Counted from the first letter of the stretch, positions 33,896 through 43,998 are shown. The stretch is 64,000 bases of DNA from Propionigenium maris DSM 9537 (GCF_027925155.1 NZ_BSDY01000004.1:124001-188000); one strand, 5' to 3'. The notes: generated by a model not told the origin, from the sequence alone. Numbers and translations are program-made.

Positions 33896-36508
33896 TTACA
33901 GTGCTTCCTTTAATAGACCCATACCGTGAGCCAGTGCTTCCTCTACCTTGCTTCCGTCCTTACCTCCAGCTTGTGCGAAGTCAGGTCTTCCACCACCTTT
34001 ACCACCTGCGATGGTAGCTATCTCTCTTACAAGGTCTCCTGCCTTTACCTTGCCGATAAGGTCCTTAGTTACACCCACAGCAAATACTGCCTTTTCATTG
34101 TCTGTTCCAAGGATTACAACACAGCTCTGCAGCTTGTCCTTAGCCTTGTCCACGATATCTCTAAGAGATCCCGCTTCCTTACCTTTAAATGCCTTCATAA
34201 GAACCTTTACTCCGTTTACATCCTCTACATTTTCAAATAGAGAGTTAGCTTCAAATCCTGCTAGCTTTGCCTTAAGAGCCTCTATCTCCTTCTGAGCTCC
34301 TTTAAGCTCCTCCATTACCTTGGTAGCCTTAGTTATAAGCTGACCGTGAGATGCATCTGCCTTCAGTACCTTAGAAAGCTCTATGATTCCCTCTTCCATC
34401 TGGTTTACTACCTTGTATGATGTAAATCCAGTTGTAGCCTCTATTCTTCTTACTCCAGCTGCGATACCAGTTTCAGTAAGGATGTTGAATAGTCCTATCT
34501 CACCAGTTCTCTCTACGTGAGTTCCTCCGCAAAGTTCCATAGAGAATCCAGGAACGTCAACTACTCTTACCTTATCTCCATACTTGTCTCCAAATAACAT
34601 TGTAGCTCCCTTTTCCTTAGCTTCCTCCATAGTTAGCTCAGCTACGTCTACCGCTGTATTCTTAAATACTTCCTCATTTACTATCTTCTCTATTTCCTTA
34701 AGCTGCTCTCTGTTTACCCCCTCATAGTGAGTGAAGTCAAACCTTAGTCTGTCCTGAGATACAAGGGATCCAGCCTGCTGTACGTGGTCTCCCAGTACCT
34801 CCTTAAGCGCCTTATGAAGAAGGTGAGTAGCAGTGTGGTTTCTCTTTATCTCAGCTCTTCTGTACTTGTTTATTGAAAGCTCCAGCTCCATACCTGCTAC
34901 AAGCTTGTGACCTCCCTCAGCCATCTTCACTGTGTGCATGTAGATATCCTTTTGCTTCTGTACATCCAGTACAGTTCCGAAGATATCCTCTCCTACGATC
35001 TTTCCAGTATCTGCTGCCTGTCCTCCCGACTCAGCATAGAATGGAGTCTTATCGAAGATGATTGTGTAGTTCCCCTCATTGTTGTCCTTTACGTGAAGGA
35101 TCTTAGCCTTAGTACTGTGCTCGGTATAGCCAGTAAACTGAGTTTTACCGTGCTTGTCGAAGAACTCCTCGATAAATGTATCCTGTCCCTTCTCCTTTAC
35201 TACCTCTCTAGCAGATCTTGCTCTCTCCTTCTGCTCCTCCATCTTCTCAAGGAACTCAGCATGGGTAACCTCTACTCCCTTCTCCTCACAGATCTCCTCT
35301 GTAAGCTCATATGGGAATCCATATGTATCATATAGCTTAAATGTTACCTCTCCAGAAAGCTTCTTCTCTCCAGCTTCAATTGCCTTCTCGATCTCCTCGT
35401 TTACTATGTTCATTCCCTGGTCAAGAGTATGAGAGAACTTCTCCTCCTCTATTCTTACCATCTTCTGGATGTGCTCCTTGTTAGTTCTTATCTCAGGGTA
35501 AGCTCCTCCCATGATCTCCACTACCTTATCTACCAGTACATTTAGGAAGTTTTCCTTTGTTCCAAGAAGTCTTCCGTGTCTTACTGCTCTTCTGATGATT
35601 CTTCTAAGAACATATCCTCTTCCCTCATTTGATGGAAGTACTCCGTCATTTATAAGGAATGTGATTGCTCTGATGTGGTCTGTAATTACCTTCAGTGAGA
35701 AGTCTGATTTTTCAGATGCCCTATACTTGGTATCTGTCAGCCTTCCAGCTTCCTCTAGGATTGGGAATAAAAGATCCGTCTCAAAGTTGTTTGCCTTTTT
35801 CTGTACCATTGCAGCTACTCTTTCAAGTCCTGCTCCAGTATCTATATTCTTCTTTGGAAGTGGCTCTAGGCTGCCATCCTCCATTCTGTTCCACTCTGTG
35901 AATACAAGGTTCCAGATCTCGATAAATCTGTCATCTGTTCCTGGGTCTCCCAGCTTAGAGTTTTCGTCTCCTCCATACTCTGGTCCAAGGTCTACGTGGA
36001 TCTCCGAGCAAGGTCCGCAAGATCCCACAGGTCCAGCTGACCACCAGTTATCCTCTTCCCCAAGTCTTACGATTCTCTCCATAGGTACTCCGCACTTCTC
36101 ATTCCAGATTCTTTCAGCTTCATCATCTGTTGTGAATACAGATATCCACATCTTATCCTTATCAAGACCAAGTACATCAGTTACAAACTCCCAAGACCAT
36201 GCGATAGACTCCTCTTTAAAGTAATCTCCAAAGGAGAAGTTTCCAAGCATCTCAAAGAATGTGTGGTGTCTGGCTGTTCTTCCAACATTTTCAAGGTCAT
36301 TTGTTCTGATACATTTTTGGTGTGTAGTTACTCTCGGAGTCGGTGCCTCTTTCTGTCCTAGGAAGAATGGCTTAAATGGTACCATTCCCGCCACTGTTAG
36401 AAGTAGCGTGGGATCATCTGGTATAAGTGATGCACTCTCATAGTGCTTGTGTTCCTTCTCCTTAAAAAACTCTATAAATTTCTGTCTAATGTCATTTCCG
36501 CTTAGCAT
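33896..36508 (-). CDS. alaS: alanine-tRNA ligase
   Basis: 870 residues. Class II catalytic domain at the N-terminus (FIEFFKEKEHKHYESASLIPDDPTLL; RTNDLENVGRTARHHTFFEMLGNFSFGDYFK), the tRNA-recognition domain, then an editing domain with HTATHLLHKAL and CGGTHVERTGEIG (zinc/editing residues), and a C-terminal DHHA1 domain ending with GGKGGGRPDFAQAGG. Downstream of lptB by 148 bp; that leader shows only a small TCTGG-gaga-CCAGA hairpin, no T-box and no alanine-rich leader peptide. Confidence 0.97.
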   Translation of the reverse strand: MLSGNDIRQKFIEFFKEKEHKHYESASLIPDDPTLLLTVAGMVPFKPFFLGQKEAPTPRVTTHQKCIRTNDLENVGRTARHHTFFEMLGNFSFGDYFKEESIAWSWEFVTDVLGLDKDKMWISVFTTDDEAERIWNEKCGVPMERIVRLGEEDNWWSAGPVGSCGPCSEIHVDLGPEYGGDENSKLGDPGTDDRFIEIWNLVFTEWNRMEDGSLEPLPKKNIDTGAGLERVAAMVQKKANNFETDLLFPILEEAGRLTDTKYRASEKSDFSLKVITDHIRAITFLINDGVLPSNEGRGYVLRRIIRRAVRHGRLLGTKENFLNVLVDKVVEIMGGAYPEIRTNKEHIQKMVRIEEEKFSHTLDQGMNIVNEEIEKAIEAGEKKLSGEVTFKLYDTYGFPYELTEEICEEKGVEVTHAEFLEKMEEQKERARSAREVVKEKGQDTFIEEFFDKHGKTQFTGYTEHSTKAKILHVKDNNEGNYTIIFDKTPFYAESGGQAADTGKIVGEDIFGTVLDVQKQKDIYMHTVKMAEGGHKLVAGMELELSINKYRRAEIKRNHTATHLLHKALKEVLGDHVQQAGSLVSQDRLRFDFTHYEGVNREQLKEIEKIVNEEVFKNTAVDVAELTMEEAKEKGATMLFGDKYGDKVRVVDVPGFSMELCGGTHVERTGEIGLFNILTETGIAAGVRRIEATTGFTSYKVVNQMEEGIIELSKVLKADASHGQLITKATKVMEELKGAQKEIEALKAKLAGFEANSLFENVEDVNGVKVLMKAFKGKEAGSLRDIVDKAKDKLQSCVVILGTDNEKAVFAVGVTKDLIGKVKAGDLVREIATIAGGKGGGRPDFAQAGGKDGSKVEEALAHGMGLLKEAL

Positions 36509-36656
36509 TCAGACTCCTCCATTCAAATATCTATTTTTTTAATTTTTAATCTACTTACTTCTCTGGTCTCCCAGACTTATCCTGAGAACACCTCTACTAT
36601 CTTACCCCATAATCTGGGATTATGTTACTCTCCAGGAGATATTTCCCTCTCTAGAA

Positions 36657-37382
36657 CTAGTCCAGTTTGAACCCTTCTCCAAGGTATATCTTTCTGGCCA
36701 GCTCATTTTCAGCGATCTCCTTTGGAGTCCCGCTGATAAGCACTTCTCCCTGAGCCATTATATAAGCTTTTTCAGTTATACTCAAGGTCTCCTTTACACT
36801 GTGATCGGTTATAAGGATTCCCAATCCCCTCTTCTTCAGGTACCTGATTATCTGCTGAATATCCTCTACGGCTATGGGATCTACCCCTGCAAAGGGCTCA
36901 TCCAGAAGGATAAAGTCCGGGTTGTTGGCGATAGTTCTGGCTATCTCCACCCTTCTTCTCTCTCCTCCAGAAAGGGAGTACCCCAGAGATTTAGCCACGT
37001 GTGTCAGCTTAAATTCCTCTAGAAGTCTCTCCATGGTCTCCTTCTGCTCCGCTGCAGAGATATTTCTCATCTCCAGTATGGCCTTCATATTTTCCTCTAC
37101 TGTTAAGTTTCTGAATACAGAGGGTTCCTGGGCCAGGTATCCTATCCCCATATTTGCTCTCTTGTACATTGGGTAGGTGGTTATATCCTGCTCATTTATC
37201 CATACCTTTCCCGATTCAGGCTTAACTATACCTGTTATCATATAGAAGGTAGTGGTCTTACCGGCACCGTTGGGTCCCAGCAGCCCCACTATCTCCCCCT
37301 TCTCCACTTCCAGAGAGACACCATTTACTACTCTTCTCTTCTTGTAGCTCTTGCAGAGATCCTGTGCTATTATACTCTTCAT
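36657..37382 (-). CDS. lptB: LPS export ABC transporter ATPase LptB
   Basis: Cytoplasmic ATPase powering LPS extraction by LptB2FG. 241 residues. Walker A GPNGAGKTTTFYMITG (about residues 34-50), Q-loop in IGYLAQEPSVFRNLTVEEN, ABC signature YSLSGGERRRVEIAR, Walker B FILLDEPFAGVDPIAV and the switch His in LITDHSVKETL. YLAQEPSVFRNLTVEEN is characteristic of LptB. Lies 11 bp downstream of the giant LptC/A-like gene. Confidence 0.97.
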   Translation of the reverse strand: MKSIIAQDLCKSYKKRRVVNGVSLEVEKGEIVGLLGPNGAGKTTTFYMITGIVKPESGKVWINEQDITTYPMYKRANMGIGYLAQEPSVFRNLTVEENMKAILEMRNISAAEQKETMERLLEEFKLTHVAKSLGYSLSGGERRRVEIARTIANNPDFILLDEPFAGVDPIAVEDIQQIIRYLKKRGLGILITDHSVKETLSITEKAYIMAQGEVLISGTPKEIAENELARKIYLGEGFKLD

Positions 37383-37393
37383 GCATCCTCTCC

Positions 37394-40090
37394 TTAATTG
37401 ATATTATAATTTATAAAGACATTTCCCATCGCTCTGAACCTGTCGGTATTCATGTCATAGATACCCCTGTCAGCATCTATTGTAGCTGTATCTGTTTCAG
37501 CACGCACTCTGCCCTCTAGCTCTGCAACCTGTTCCTTATTTCTTATTATTCCCTTGTCTGCAGTGGCCTTTTTGTATCCGTTTTTAGGATCCAGACTGGT
37601 TATCTCCACATCGTTAAGGAGCTCCACAACCTCTGTATTCAGATTCATATCTGCTATCTCAGATACAATATCCGTTCCATTGTCCATAAGAATCCTGCTT
37701 CCCTGTCTTCCCAGAGCCAGGTTGTCCTGGAAGTCAACCTCTACATAGTCTGAGTAGAGAGTCATCCCCTGATACTTGAAAACCCCGTTGTCCCTGATCT
37801 CACTTCTGGTTGCCTTATATCCGTTGTCATCTATGAAGTAGACCCTTGCTGTATCTCCATTGTAGTCCACTCTTTCCCTCTTTCCGGTTTTTTCATCTAT
37901 ATTATAGAGCTTTGCCCTTACATCTCCAGTGATATCAACCTTCTTCTCCAGGAAGCTTCCGTAAACCTGGTTCCCCTCAAGTCTTTCATCCTTGTCCGTT
38001 ACAATTACCACATTTTCACCATCCAGGTTCTTGCTCTTTAGGTTGAACTTACCCCTTGTGGAGTCTATTACCATATTGCTGTAGTAGATTGTAAATGGTT
38101 TCTGGGCGTAGACATCACCGTTCTGGGTATGATACTCTGCCTGCTCCCCTGTAATCCTTGTTTCAGGATCTCTTATATCCAGGTTTCCTATAAGCTCGAA
38201 GACCTCCCTGTCAAGGTAGTACTTTATTACATCTCCCTTGGCATCTACACCTTCAGTCTTCCCTACAAAGTTCTTTCCAGTATAGGTATTGGTAGCCAGC
38301 TCAAAGACACCGTCGTACATAGTCCCCTTGGCTGAGTCCTTCCCGTCTATCCTTATCTTTCCTGGGATATATACTTTCCCTTCCTTCTCCCTGTAATCTG
38401 CTTCATTTCCATAGGCTGTATAATCCTCACTCTTAAGAACTACATTCCCCATAAGTTTAGCATACTCGCCCCTCTTAAATTCACTTCTGTTTCCAGTAAG
38501 GGTGGTACCGTCATCCCTGTTTCTCAGCTTTACATCCCTTTCAATACGCCCCTCTCCTGTGAGGTTGTTGTAGTGAAGGTCAATTCCGCTAAAGGTATAC
38601 TGAGGATTCTCTCCGTTCACCCTTCCTGGCGAGTAGAGGGCTCCGCTTACAGTATTGTAGGTAACTCCCCTTCCTCTGAACTTCTCTCTTTTACCAGGGT
38701 TTACCACCAGATACTCCTCTGGAATATTGGCTTCATTAGCAGCCTCATTGTAGATAACCCTATCCCCTGTGAGTTCATATTCTCCCTGCTTAAAGTATCC
38801 GTTTCCAGTAACCACGTGATACTTCTTAAAGGTGTCAAAATCTATGACATCTCCTCTACCATAGAAATCTCTTCCCTTTATATCTCCCTTGGTAGCTCTA
38901 CCCTTTCCAGTGAGGTTGTTGTAGTAGAGCTTCTCTCCTACGCTCACATACTCCTCATCTTCAAAGGTATATTTCTGATCCAGGAACAGCTCCTCTGTCT
39001 CGGTGTTGTAACGGGCTTTCTTCGACACGACCTTACCCTCTGGAGAGGTGTAGATTACATCTCTGTTTACTCCCACAGCCACCAGTTCATTGCTCTCGGT
39101 ATCATAGGTTCCTTTGTCTGCAACTATCTTCTTCCCGTCTGTACTTGTTATTACAATATTCCCCTTGAGTTCAGCTACCTTGGTAAGGGTATTGTAGTAA
39201 CCGTTGTCAGCTTTTATCTTGTAGATGTCATCTCCTCCGTGAAGCTTCCCCTTGAAGGTAACAAGGTTTTCAGCTTCCACATAGTCGATCTCATCCATGT
39301 AGAGAACAAATCCGTCCTGCTCTGCTCTCACATTCTCCCACACTCTGAAATTTCCTGTATTCTCATCATACCAGAGTCTTTCACCATAGAGATCTATGCC
39401 GTTATAGTTCATTACAAATGGTTCCCAGGCTTCCAGTATCCCTGTTTCCGTATTGTACTTCGCCTTCTTGAACTCTCCGGTAATATCCCCCTTGGCATCA
39501 TCACTCATGTTTTTGGCATTCACCACAATGTTGTCCTCTATATCCACTACCTTCGTAGCGTCATCGTAGTAGGCCTTATCTGCATTAAGGGTAAACTTTT
39601 CACTCTTCACCTCTATGGCTTCCTGCAGCTTAACATAACTCATCTTATTGTCTGTTTCAAAGTTCAGTCCGTAGATCCTCAGATCCTTCTCCTCATTGTA
39701 GGCAGTTACCCCCTCTGTGGAGTAGATCTTCTCCTCCTCATTGGAGTATCTGGCTTTTTCAGTGTTAAACTTCCACCCATTGGTACTTACTCCCATGATG
39801 TTGTTTTCAAGGATAAGGTTCTTCACACTATCTATAAAAACATTGTCTCCGCTGAGGTTCATGTCCTCAAAAAGAGCTCTGGCCTTGGCAAACTTTGTCT
39901 CATCCTTATCCAGATCATCTACCTGTTTCTCAGCCTCTATCTGATACTCCCCAGATTCATATACCACATCTGAGGTCTCCACGATATTTTCCCCGGTACC
40001 CTCTATGGGAGTTTCCTCCCTATAGTAGTTAAGGTATCCTAGGACTAGTGCTACTAAGGTTACTGCTGTATAGATATATTTTTTTTGCAT
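37394..40090 (-). CDS. giant LptC/LptA-type (OstA-repeat) periplasmic bridge protein
   Basis: 898 residues. One N-terminal membrane helix (about 4-22, IYTAVTLVALVLGYLNYY) with the cytoplasmic end short and basic, as in LptC; the rest is periplasmic. From about residue 100 to the end it is a continuous series of short beta-rich repeats of the LptA/OstA kind. Recurring patterns include A.YN..TG.L and YYNNLTGKG, then GN(V/I) followed by G......A.Y (for example KARYNTETEELFLDQ, KLYYNNLTGKGRATKG, LMGNVVLKSEDYTAYGNEADY). LptA is about 185 residues and LptC about 190, so this is four to five times a single unit. Directly upstream of lptB, where lptC-lptA usually stand. It probably carries LPS across the periplasm; whether it replaces both LptC and LptA is inference. 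Confidence 0.85.
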   Translation of the reverse strand: MQKKYIYTAVTLVALVLGYLNYYREETPIEGTGENIVETSDVVYESGEYQIEAEKQVDDLDKDETKFAKARALFEDMNLSGDNVFIDSVKNLILENNIMGVSTNGWKFNTEKARYSNEEEKIYSTEGVTAYNEEKDLRIYGLNFETDNKMSYVKLQEAIEVKSEKFTLNADKAYYDDATKVVDIEDNIVVNAKNMSDDAKGDITGEFKKAKYNTETGILEAWEPFVMNYNGIDLYGERLWYDENTGNFRVWENVRAEQDGFVLYMDEIDYVEAENLVTFKGKLHGGDDIYKIKADNGYYNTLTKVAELKGNIVITSTDGKKIVADKGTYDTESNELVAVGVNRDVIYTSPEGKVVSKKARYNTETEELFLDQKYTFEDEEYVSVGEKLYYNNLTGKGRATKGDIKGRDFYGRGDVIDFDTFKKYHVVTGNGYFKQGEYELTGDRVIYNEAANEANIPEEYLVVNPGKREKFRGRGVTYNTVSGALYSPGRVNGENPQYTFSGIDLHYNNLTGEGRIERDVKLRNRDDGTTLTGNRSEFKRGEYAKLMGNVVLKSEDYTAYGNEADYREKEGKVYIPGKIRIDGKDSAKGTMYDGVFELATNTYTGKNFVGKTEGVDAKGDVIKYYLDREVFELIGNLDIRDPETRITGEQAEYHTQNGDVYAQKPFTIYYSNMVIDSTRGKFNLKSKNLDGENVVIVTDKDERLEGNQVYGSFLEKKVDITGDVRAKLYNIDEKTGKRERVDYNGDTARVYFIDDNGYKATRSEIRDNGVFKYQGMTLYSDYVEVDFQDNLALGRQGSRILMDNGTDIVSEIADMNLNTEVVELLNDVEITSLDPKNGYKKATADKGIIRNKEQVAELEGRVRAETDTATIDADRGIYDMNTDRFRAMGNVFINYNIN

Positions 40091-40100
40091 CTTCGCCCCC

Positions 40101-42716
40101 TTACTTTAAGAGATTTTTGATTTCATTCAGCTTCATCAGTGCATCAAGAGGGGTCAGGTTATTCAGGTCTATCCCCTTCACTGCTTCTACTACCCTTTCC
40201 TCATCTGGAAGGATCTCTCTTACCTCTTCCTTCTCCTCTTGAACTACCTCTATCTGTCCGCCAAAAAGGGATAGCTGCTCCCCCTTCATCTTCTCTTCAA
40301 TTATTGCCCTCTTAGCTTCCAGCTTCCTCAGCATAGCCTTGGAGGTCTTCAGTATCTCCCCAGGGAGTCCAGCAAGCCTTGCTACCTCTATACCATAGGA
40401 TTTATCCGCTCCCCCACGCACTATCTCTCTCAGGAAAACCACCTCATCCGATGTCTCCTTCACCTCTATACGATAGTTTACAGCTCTTTCCAGCTGCTTC
40501 TCCATCTCAGTAAGTTCGTGGTAGTGGGTTGCAAATATCGTCTTAGCTCCTATCCTGTCGTGGATATATGTAGTTATAGAGCTGGCTATGGATATTCCGT
40601 CAAAGGTAGATGTTCCCCTTCCTACCTCATCCAGTATAATAAAGGATTTAGCTGTGGCGTTATTTACTATGTTGGCCACCTCGCTCATCTCCACCATAAA
40701 GGTCGACTGCCCGCTTACAAGGTCATCCGATGCTCCTACCCTTGTAAATATCTTGTCCACAACACCTATTGTTGCAGCACTTGCAGGAACATAGGATCCT
40801 ATCTGAGCCATTACAATAATAAGGGCCAGCTGCTTCATATAGGTTGATTTACCTGCCATGTTAGGCCCTGTAAGAATAAGCATATTCTTCTCTGAATCCA
40901 GGGATACTCCGTTTCTTACAAACTCCTCTCCCTTAAGGAGCTTCTCCACTATTGGGTGTCTTCCCTCCTCTATCTCAAGGGCATACCCCTCAGTGAGCTC
41001 AGGTTTCACATAGTTATTCCTTATAGCCACATCTGCCAGAGAGGTGGACACATCCAGGTAAGCTATATTCAGAGCCAGGGTCTGAAGCATATTCTTCTCC
41101 TGCTTTATCTGTCCGCTTATCTCCTTAAATAGCTGATACTCCAGCGCCTCTATCTTCTCCTTGGCATTTAATACCTTGGATTCATACTCCTTCAGCTCCT
41201 CGGTGATATATCTCTCGGAGTTTGTGAGAGTCTGCTTTCTTATATAGGTTTCAGGAACCAGTGGTACATTGGCCTTGGTCACCTCGATAAAGTACCCAAA
41301 TACCTTGTTGTATTTCACCTTAAGGTTCTTTATTCCCGTAGCCTGCTTCTCCCTGCTCTCTATATCAAGGATATAATCCTTTCCTGATTTTGAGATTGTG
41401 TGCAGTTCATCCAGCTCGGTATTATATCCCCTCTTTATGATATTTCCCTCTCTTATGGAGAAGGGGGCTTCCTCTAGGATAGATCTCTCTATGAGGTTAT
41501 AGACCTCAATAAGCTTCTCCACTGGAGCTTCAAAGATCTTTCTTCCTCCCAAGGTTCTCAGGATCTCAAGAGTGCTTCTTATGGATTTCTTAAGGGAGAT
41601 AAGGTCCCTTCCATTTTCAGTTCCCAGGATTACCTTACCGATAAGTCTTTCGATGTCGTAGACTTCCTTCAGAAGTTCCCTGACTTCCTCCCTGACTATT
41701 ACCTCATCTATAAAAAACTCGATATCCTCCTGCCTCTTTTTGATCTTCTCGATATCCAGCAGGGGATTCTTTATAAAGTTCTTCAGAAGTCTGGTTCCCA
41801 TGGAGGTCTTACATGAATCCAGTACCCAAAGGAGGCTTCCCAGAACGGATTTCTCCCTCTGGTTTTGTACAAGCTCAAGGTTTCTCTGGGTTGTAAGGTT
41901 CATCTCCATATACTCATCCCTACTCACATAGGAGATCTTGTTTATGGGAAGGTCGCCGTATTTCTGAAGTTCCAGTACATACTCCAAGGTAAGAGCACTG
42001 GATCTTATGGACATCTCCTTATCATGAAGACCGTAGCTCTCCAAAGACAGTACCCCAAAGTAGGTCTTCAGTATATTTTCAGAGCCTCTTATCCCTGGAA
42101 GGGGGTGGATATTTACCTCCCCTAAACTTCCATAGTTTGACAGCTCCTCCTTATACCTATCATAGGTCTTCTCCTCTACAATTATCTCATTGGGAGATAC
42201 CTTGTGTACCTCATTTAATACTCTGGATATTATATTGTCTCCCTCTACCTGGGTTGTCTTAAACTCCCCGGTAGTTATGTCCACATAGGATATTCCAGCC
42301 ACATCATCCTTGATGTGCAGCCCCAGAAGGTAGTTGTTGCTTTTTTCATCCAGGTAGTCTGTATCGATGACAGTTCCAGGAGTAACTACCTTTACTACCT
42401 CTCTCTTTACAATACCCTTGCTTGCCTTAGGGTCCTCCGTCTGTTCACAGATAGCCACCCTGTACCCCTTCTGCACCAGCTTGGATATATAGGTAGCCGC
42501 CGAGTGGTAGGGCACTCCTGCCAGTGGTACCTCCTGACCCTTCTCCTTATTTCTGCTTGTAAGGGTTATTCCCAGCTCCTTGGAGGCTATTACTGCATCC
42601 TCAAAGAACATCTCATAGAAATCTCCCAGCCTAAAAAATAGGATACTCTCCTGATTTTCAGCCTTTATCTCCTTATACTGCTTCATCAAAGGAGTTTCTT
42701 TTGTTTTTTCCTTCAA
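40101..42716 (-). CDS. mutS: DNA mismatch repair protein MutS
   Basis: Recognises mismatches and signals MutL. 871 residues with the usual order: mismatch-binding domain (SILFFRLGDFYEMFFEDA; the mismatch-stacking Phe-x-Glu is FYEMF near residue 37), connector, lever/clamp helices, and ATPase with Walker A TGPNMAGKSTYMKQ, VDKIFTRVGASDDLVSGQSTFMVEM, Walker B ILDEVGRGTSTFDG and THYHELTEME. The C-terminal tail after about 800 is typical. Between dusB and the LptC/A gene. mutL is not in the window. Confidence 0.97.
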   Translation of the reverse strand: MKEKTKETPLMKQYKEIKAENQESILFFRLGDFYEMFFEDAVIASKELGITLTSRNKEKGQEVPLAGVPYHSAATYISKLVQKGYRVAICEQTEDPKASKGIVKREVVKVVTPGTVIDTDYLDEKSNNYLLGLHIKDDVAGISYVDITTGEFKTTQVEGDNIISRVLNEVHKVSPNEIIVEEKTYDRYKEELSNYGSLGEVNIHPLPGIRGSENILKTYFGVLSLESYGLHDKEMSIRSSALTLEYVLELQKYGDLPINKISYVSRDEYMEMNLTTQRNLELVQNQREKSVLGSLLWVLDSCKTSMGTRLLKNFIKNPLLDIEKIKKRQEDIEFFIDEVIVREEVRELLKEVYDIERLIGKVILGTENGRDLISLKKSIRSTLEILRTLGGRKIFEAPVEKLIEVYNLIERSILEEAPFSIREGNIIKRGYNTELDELHTISKSGKDYILDIESREKQATGIKNLKVKYNKVFGYFIEVTKANVPLVPETYIRKQTLTNSERYITEELKEYESKVLNAKEKIEALEYQLFKEISGQIKQEKNMLQTLALNIAYLDVSTSLADVAIRNNYVKPELTEGYALEIEEGRHPIVEKLLKGEEFVRNGVSLDSEKNMLILTGPNMAGKSTYMKQLALIIVMAQIGSYVPASAATIGVVDKIFTRVGASDDLVSGQSTFMVEMSEVANIVNNATAKSFIILDEVGRGTSTFDGISIASSITTYIHDRIGAKTIFATHYHELTEMEKQLERAVNYRIEVKETSDEVVFLREIVRGGADKSYGIEVARLAGLPGEILKTSKAMLRKLEAKRAIIEEKMKGEQLSLFGGQIEVVQEEKEEVREILPDEERVVEAVKGIDLNNLTPLDALMKLNEIKNLLK

Positions 42717-42735
42717 ATCTCTTCTCCTTCTGTTT

Positions 42736-43674
42736 CTATCTATTGGCTTCTCTCACCTTTTCAAGTAGTTCTACTATCTCATCATACGATTCTGTCTGGT
42801 TGATACGAGCCTTCACTGCGCTTGCATGTCTTAAGCCCTTGAGGTACCAGCAAAGGTGCTTTCTTATCTCAAAGTGGAACTCCTTCTCTGGGAAATCCTC
42901 CCTTGCAAACTCCACATGCTTTATAGCCATATCGATCTTATCATCTACTGTGTAATGGGTCTTCACCTCACCCTCATTGAGGATCTCCTTTACCTGAGCT
43001 ATCAGCCATGGGTTACCGTAGATCCCTCTGGCAAGCATTACTCCGTCTACTCCTGTTTTTTCAACCCTCTCAAGGGCATCCTCTGGAGTAAAGATATCTC
43101 CATTCCCTATTACAGGAAGCTCAGATACCTCCTTTATCTCTCTTATAATCTCCCAGTCAGCAGTTCCAGAGTACATCTGTTCCCTGGTTCTTCCGTGTAC
43201 AGTTATATGGGTACACCCTGCTTCCTTGGCTATCTCAGCCATCCTGACAGGATCTTTGTGCTCCTTATATCCTATCCTGATCTTCATAGAAAGATTTGTC
43301 TCTGGGTTCAGGCACTCCCTTAGAGCCAGCATAAGCTTCCTTGCATGCTCTGGATCCTCAAGCATGGCAGCTCCGTAGCCATTTTTTGTTATCTTAGGCA
43401 TAGGGCATCCCATATTTACATCTATATGCTTTACCCCTAGGCTCTCTACAAACTTAGCACTTCTCTTCATAATCTCTATATCTTTACCAAATATCTGGAC
43501 CGAGTCATTGGGCAATAGTCTAAGGATCTGCTTGATCGTCTTATCATTTGCCATCTCCACTGCATTTACACTTACCATCTCAGTAAATATAAGATCCGGG
43601 TTAAACTGACTCATTATCCTTCTATATGTATAATCTGTCACCCCTGCCATAGGAGCTACATATACCTTTTTCAT
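42736..43674 (-). CDS. dus: tRNA-dihydrouridine synthase
   Basis: FMN/NADPH-dependent reduction of uridine in tRNA. Start at the ATG at 43674 (MKKVYVAPMAGVTD), with GGAGG five bases upstream; an earlier TTG is unsupported. 312 residues. TIM barrel with VDVNMGCPMPKITKNGYGAAM-type motif including the active-site Cys (GCP), MKIRIGY, THITVHGRTREQMYSG and PVIGNGDIFTPEDA. DusB-like. First gene of a long leftward cluster; promoter at 43809-43837. Confidence 0.94.
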   Translation of the reverse strand: MKKVYVAPMAGVTDYTYRRIMSQFNPDLIFTEMVSVNAVEMANDKTIKQILRLLPNDSVQIFGKDIEIMKRSAKFVESLGVKHIDVNMGCPMPKITKNGYGAAMLEDPEHARKLMLALRECLNPETNLSMKIRIGYKEHKDPVRMAEIAKEAGCTHITVHGRTREQMYSGTADWEIIREIKEVSELPVIGNGDIFTPEDALERVEKTGVDGVMLARGIYGNPWLIAQVKEILNEGEVKTHYTVDDKIDMAIKHVEFAREDFPEKEFHFEIRKHLCWYLKGLRHASAVKARINQTESYDEIVELLEKVREANR

Positions 43675-43808
43675 TCCTACCTCCAAAAAGAAAGCTTACT
43701 AGGCTCCCTCTGCTACATTAACTTAACACTTTACATCTTACCTGCTGCTCATTAAACAATATTTTTTCCGAGTTTTCAGCCATTATAAATATTTACTCTA
43801 ATCAAAAA

Positions 43809-43837
43809 ATTATATCATATTAGAGTAAATTTTTCAA
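43809..43837 (-). promoter_or_regulatory. sigma70-type promoter of the dus-mutS-lpt cluster
   Basis: Minus strand TTGAAA, 17-bp spacer, TATAAT; leader of about 125 nt before dus. A 20-bp block over the -10 (ATATGATATAATTTTTTGAT) is identical to that of the promoter at 29793-29821. Confidence 0.75.
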
Positions 43838-43870
43838 TTTGTACAGGCCTATTTCCCTGGTATAAAACAA

Positions 43871-43906
43871 GGGCAGGAAAGTGTATAAAATTACACCTTC
43901 CTGCCC
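43871..43906 (-). terminator. long hairpin terminator downstream of the YqaE-like gene
   Basis: GGGCAGGAA / TTCCTGCCC outer stem with an inner GTGTA / TACAC stem, followed on the minus strand by TTGTTTTAT. About 90 bp past the small gene's stop. Confidence 0.8.
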
Positions 43907-43998
43907 CTCAAAAGTGTTCTTTGTACTTTTTTATCCAACCAGAAACTCATATCACCTCTAACAGTCCATTCACTCAGGATTCTCCCCTTAAAGCGCCA

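Noticed and set aside
36509-36656. Leader-peptide or T-box control of alaS
   Set aside because: No terminator hairpin, no alanine-rich ORF and no T-box core; only a 5-bp hairpin.
38573-39973. 466-codon plus-strand frame opposite the LptC/A-like gene
   Set aside because: Antisense shadow of a strongly coding repeat protein; no ribosome site, and no recognisable protein pattern.
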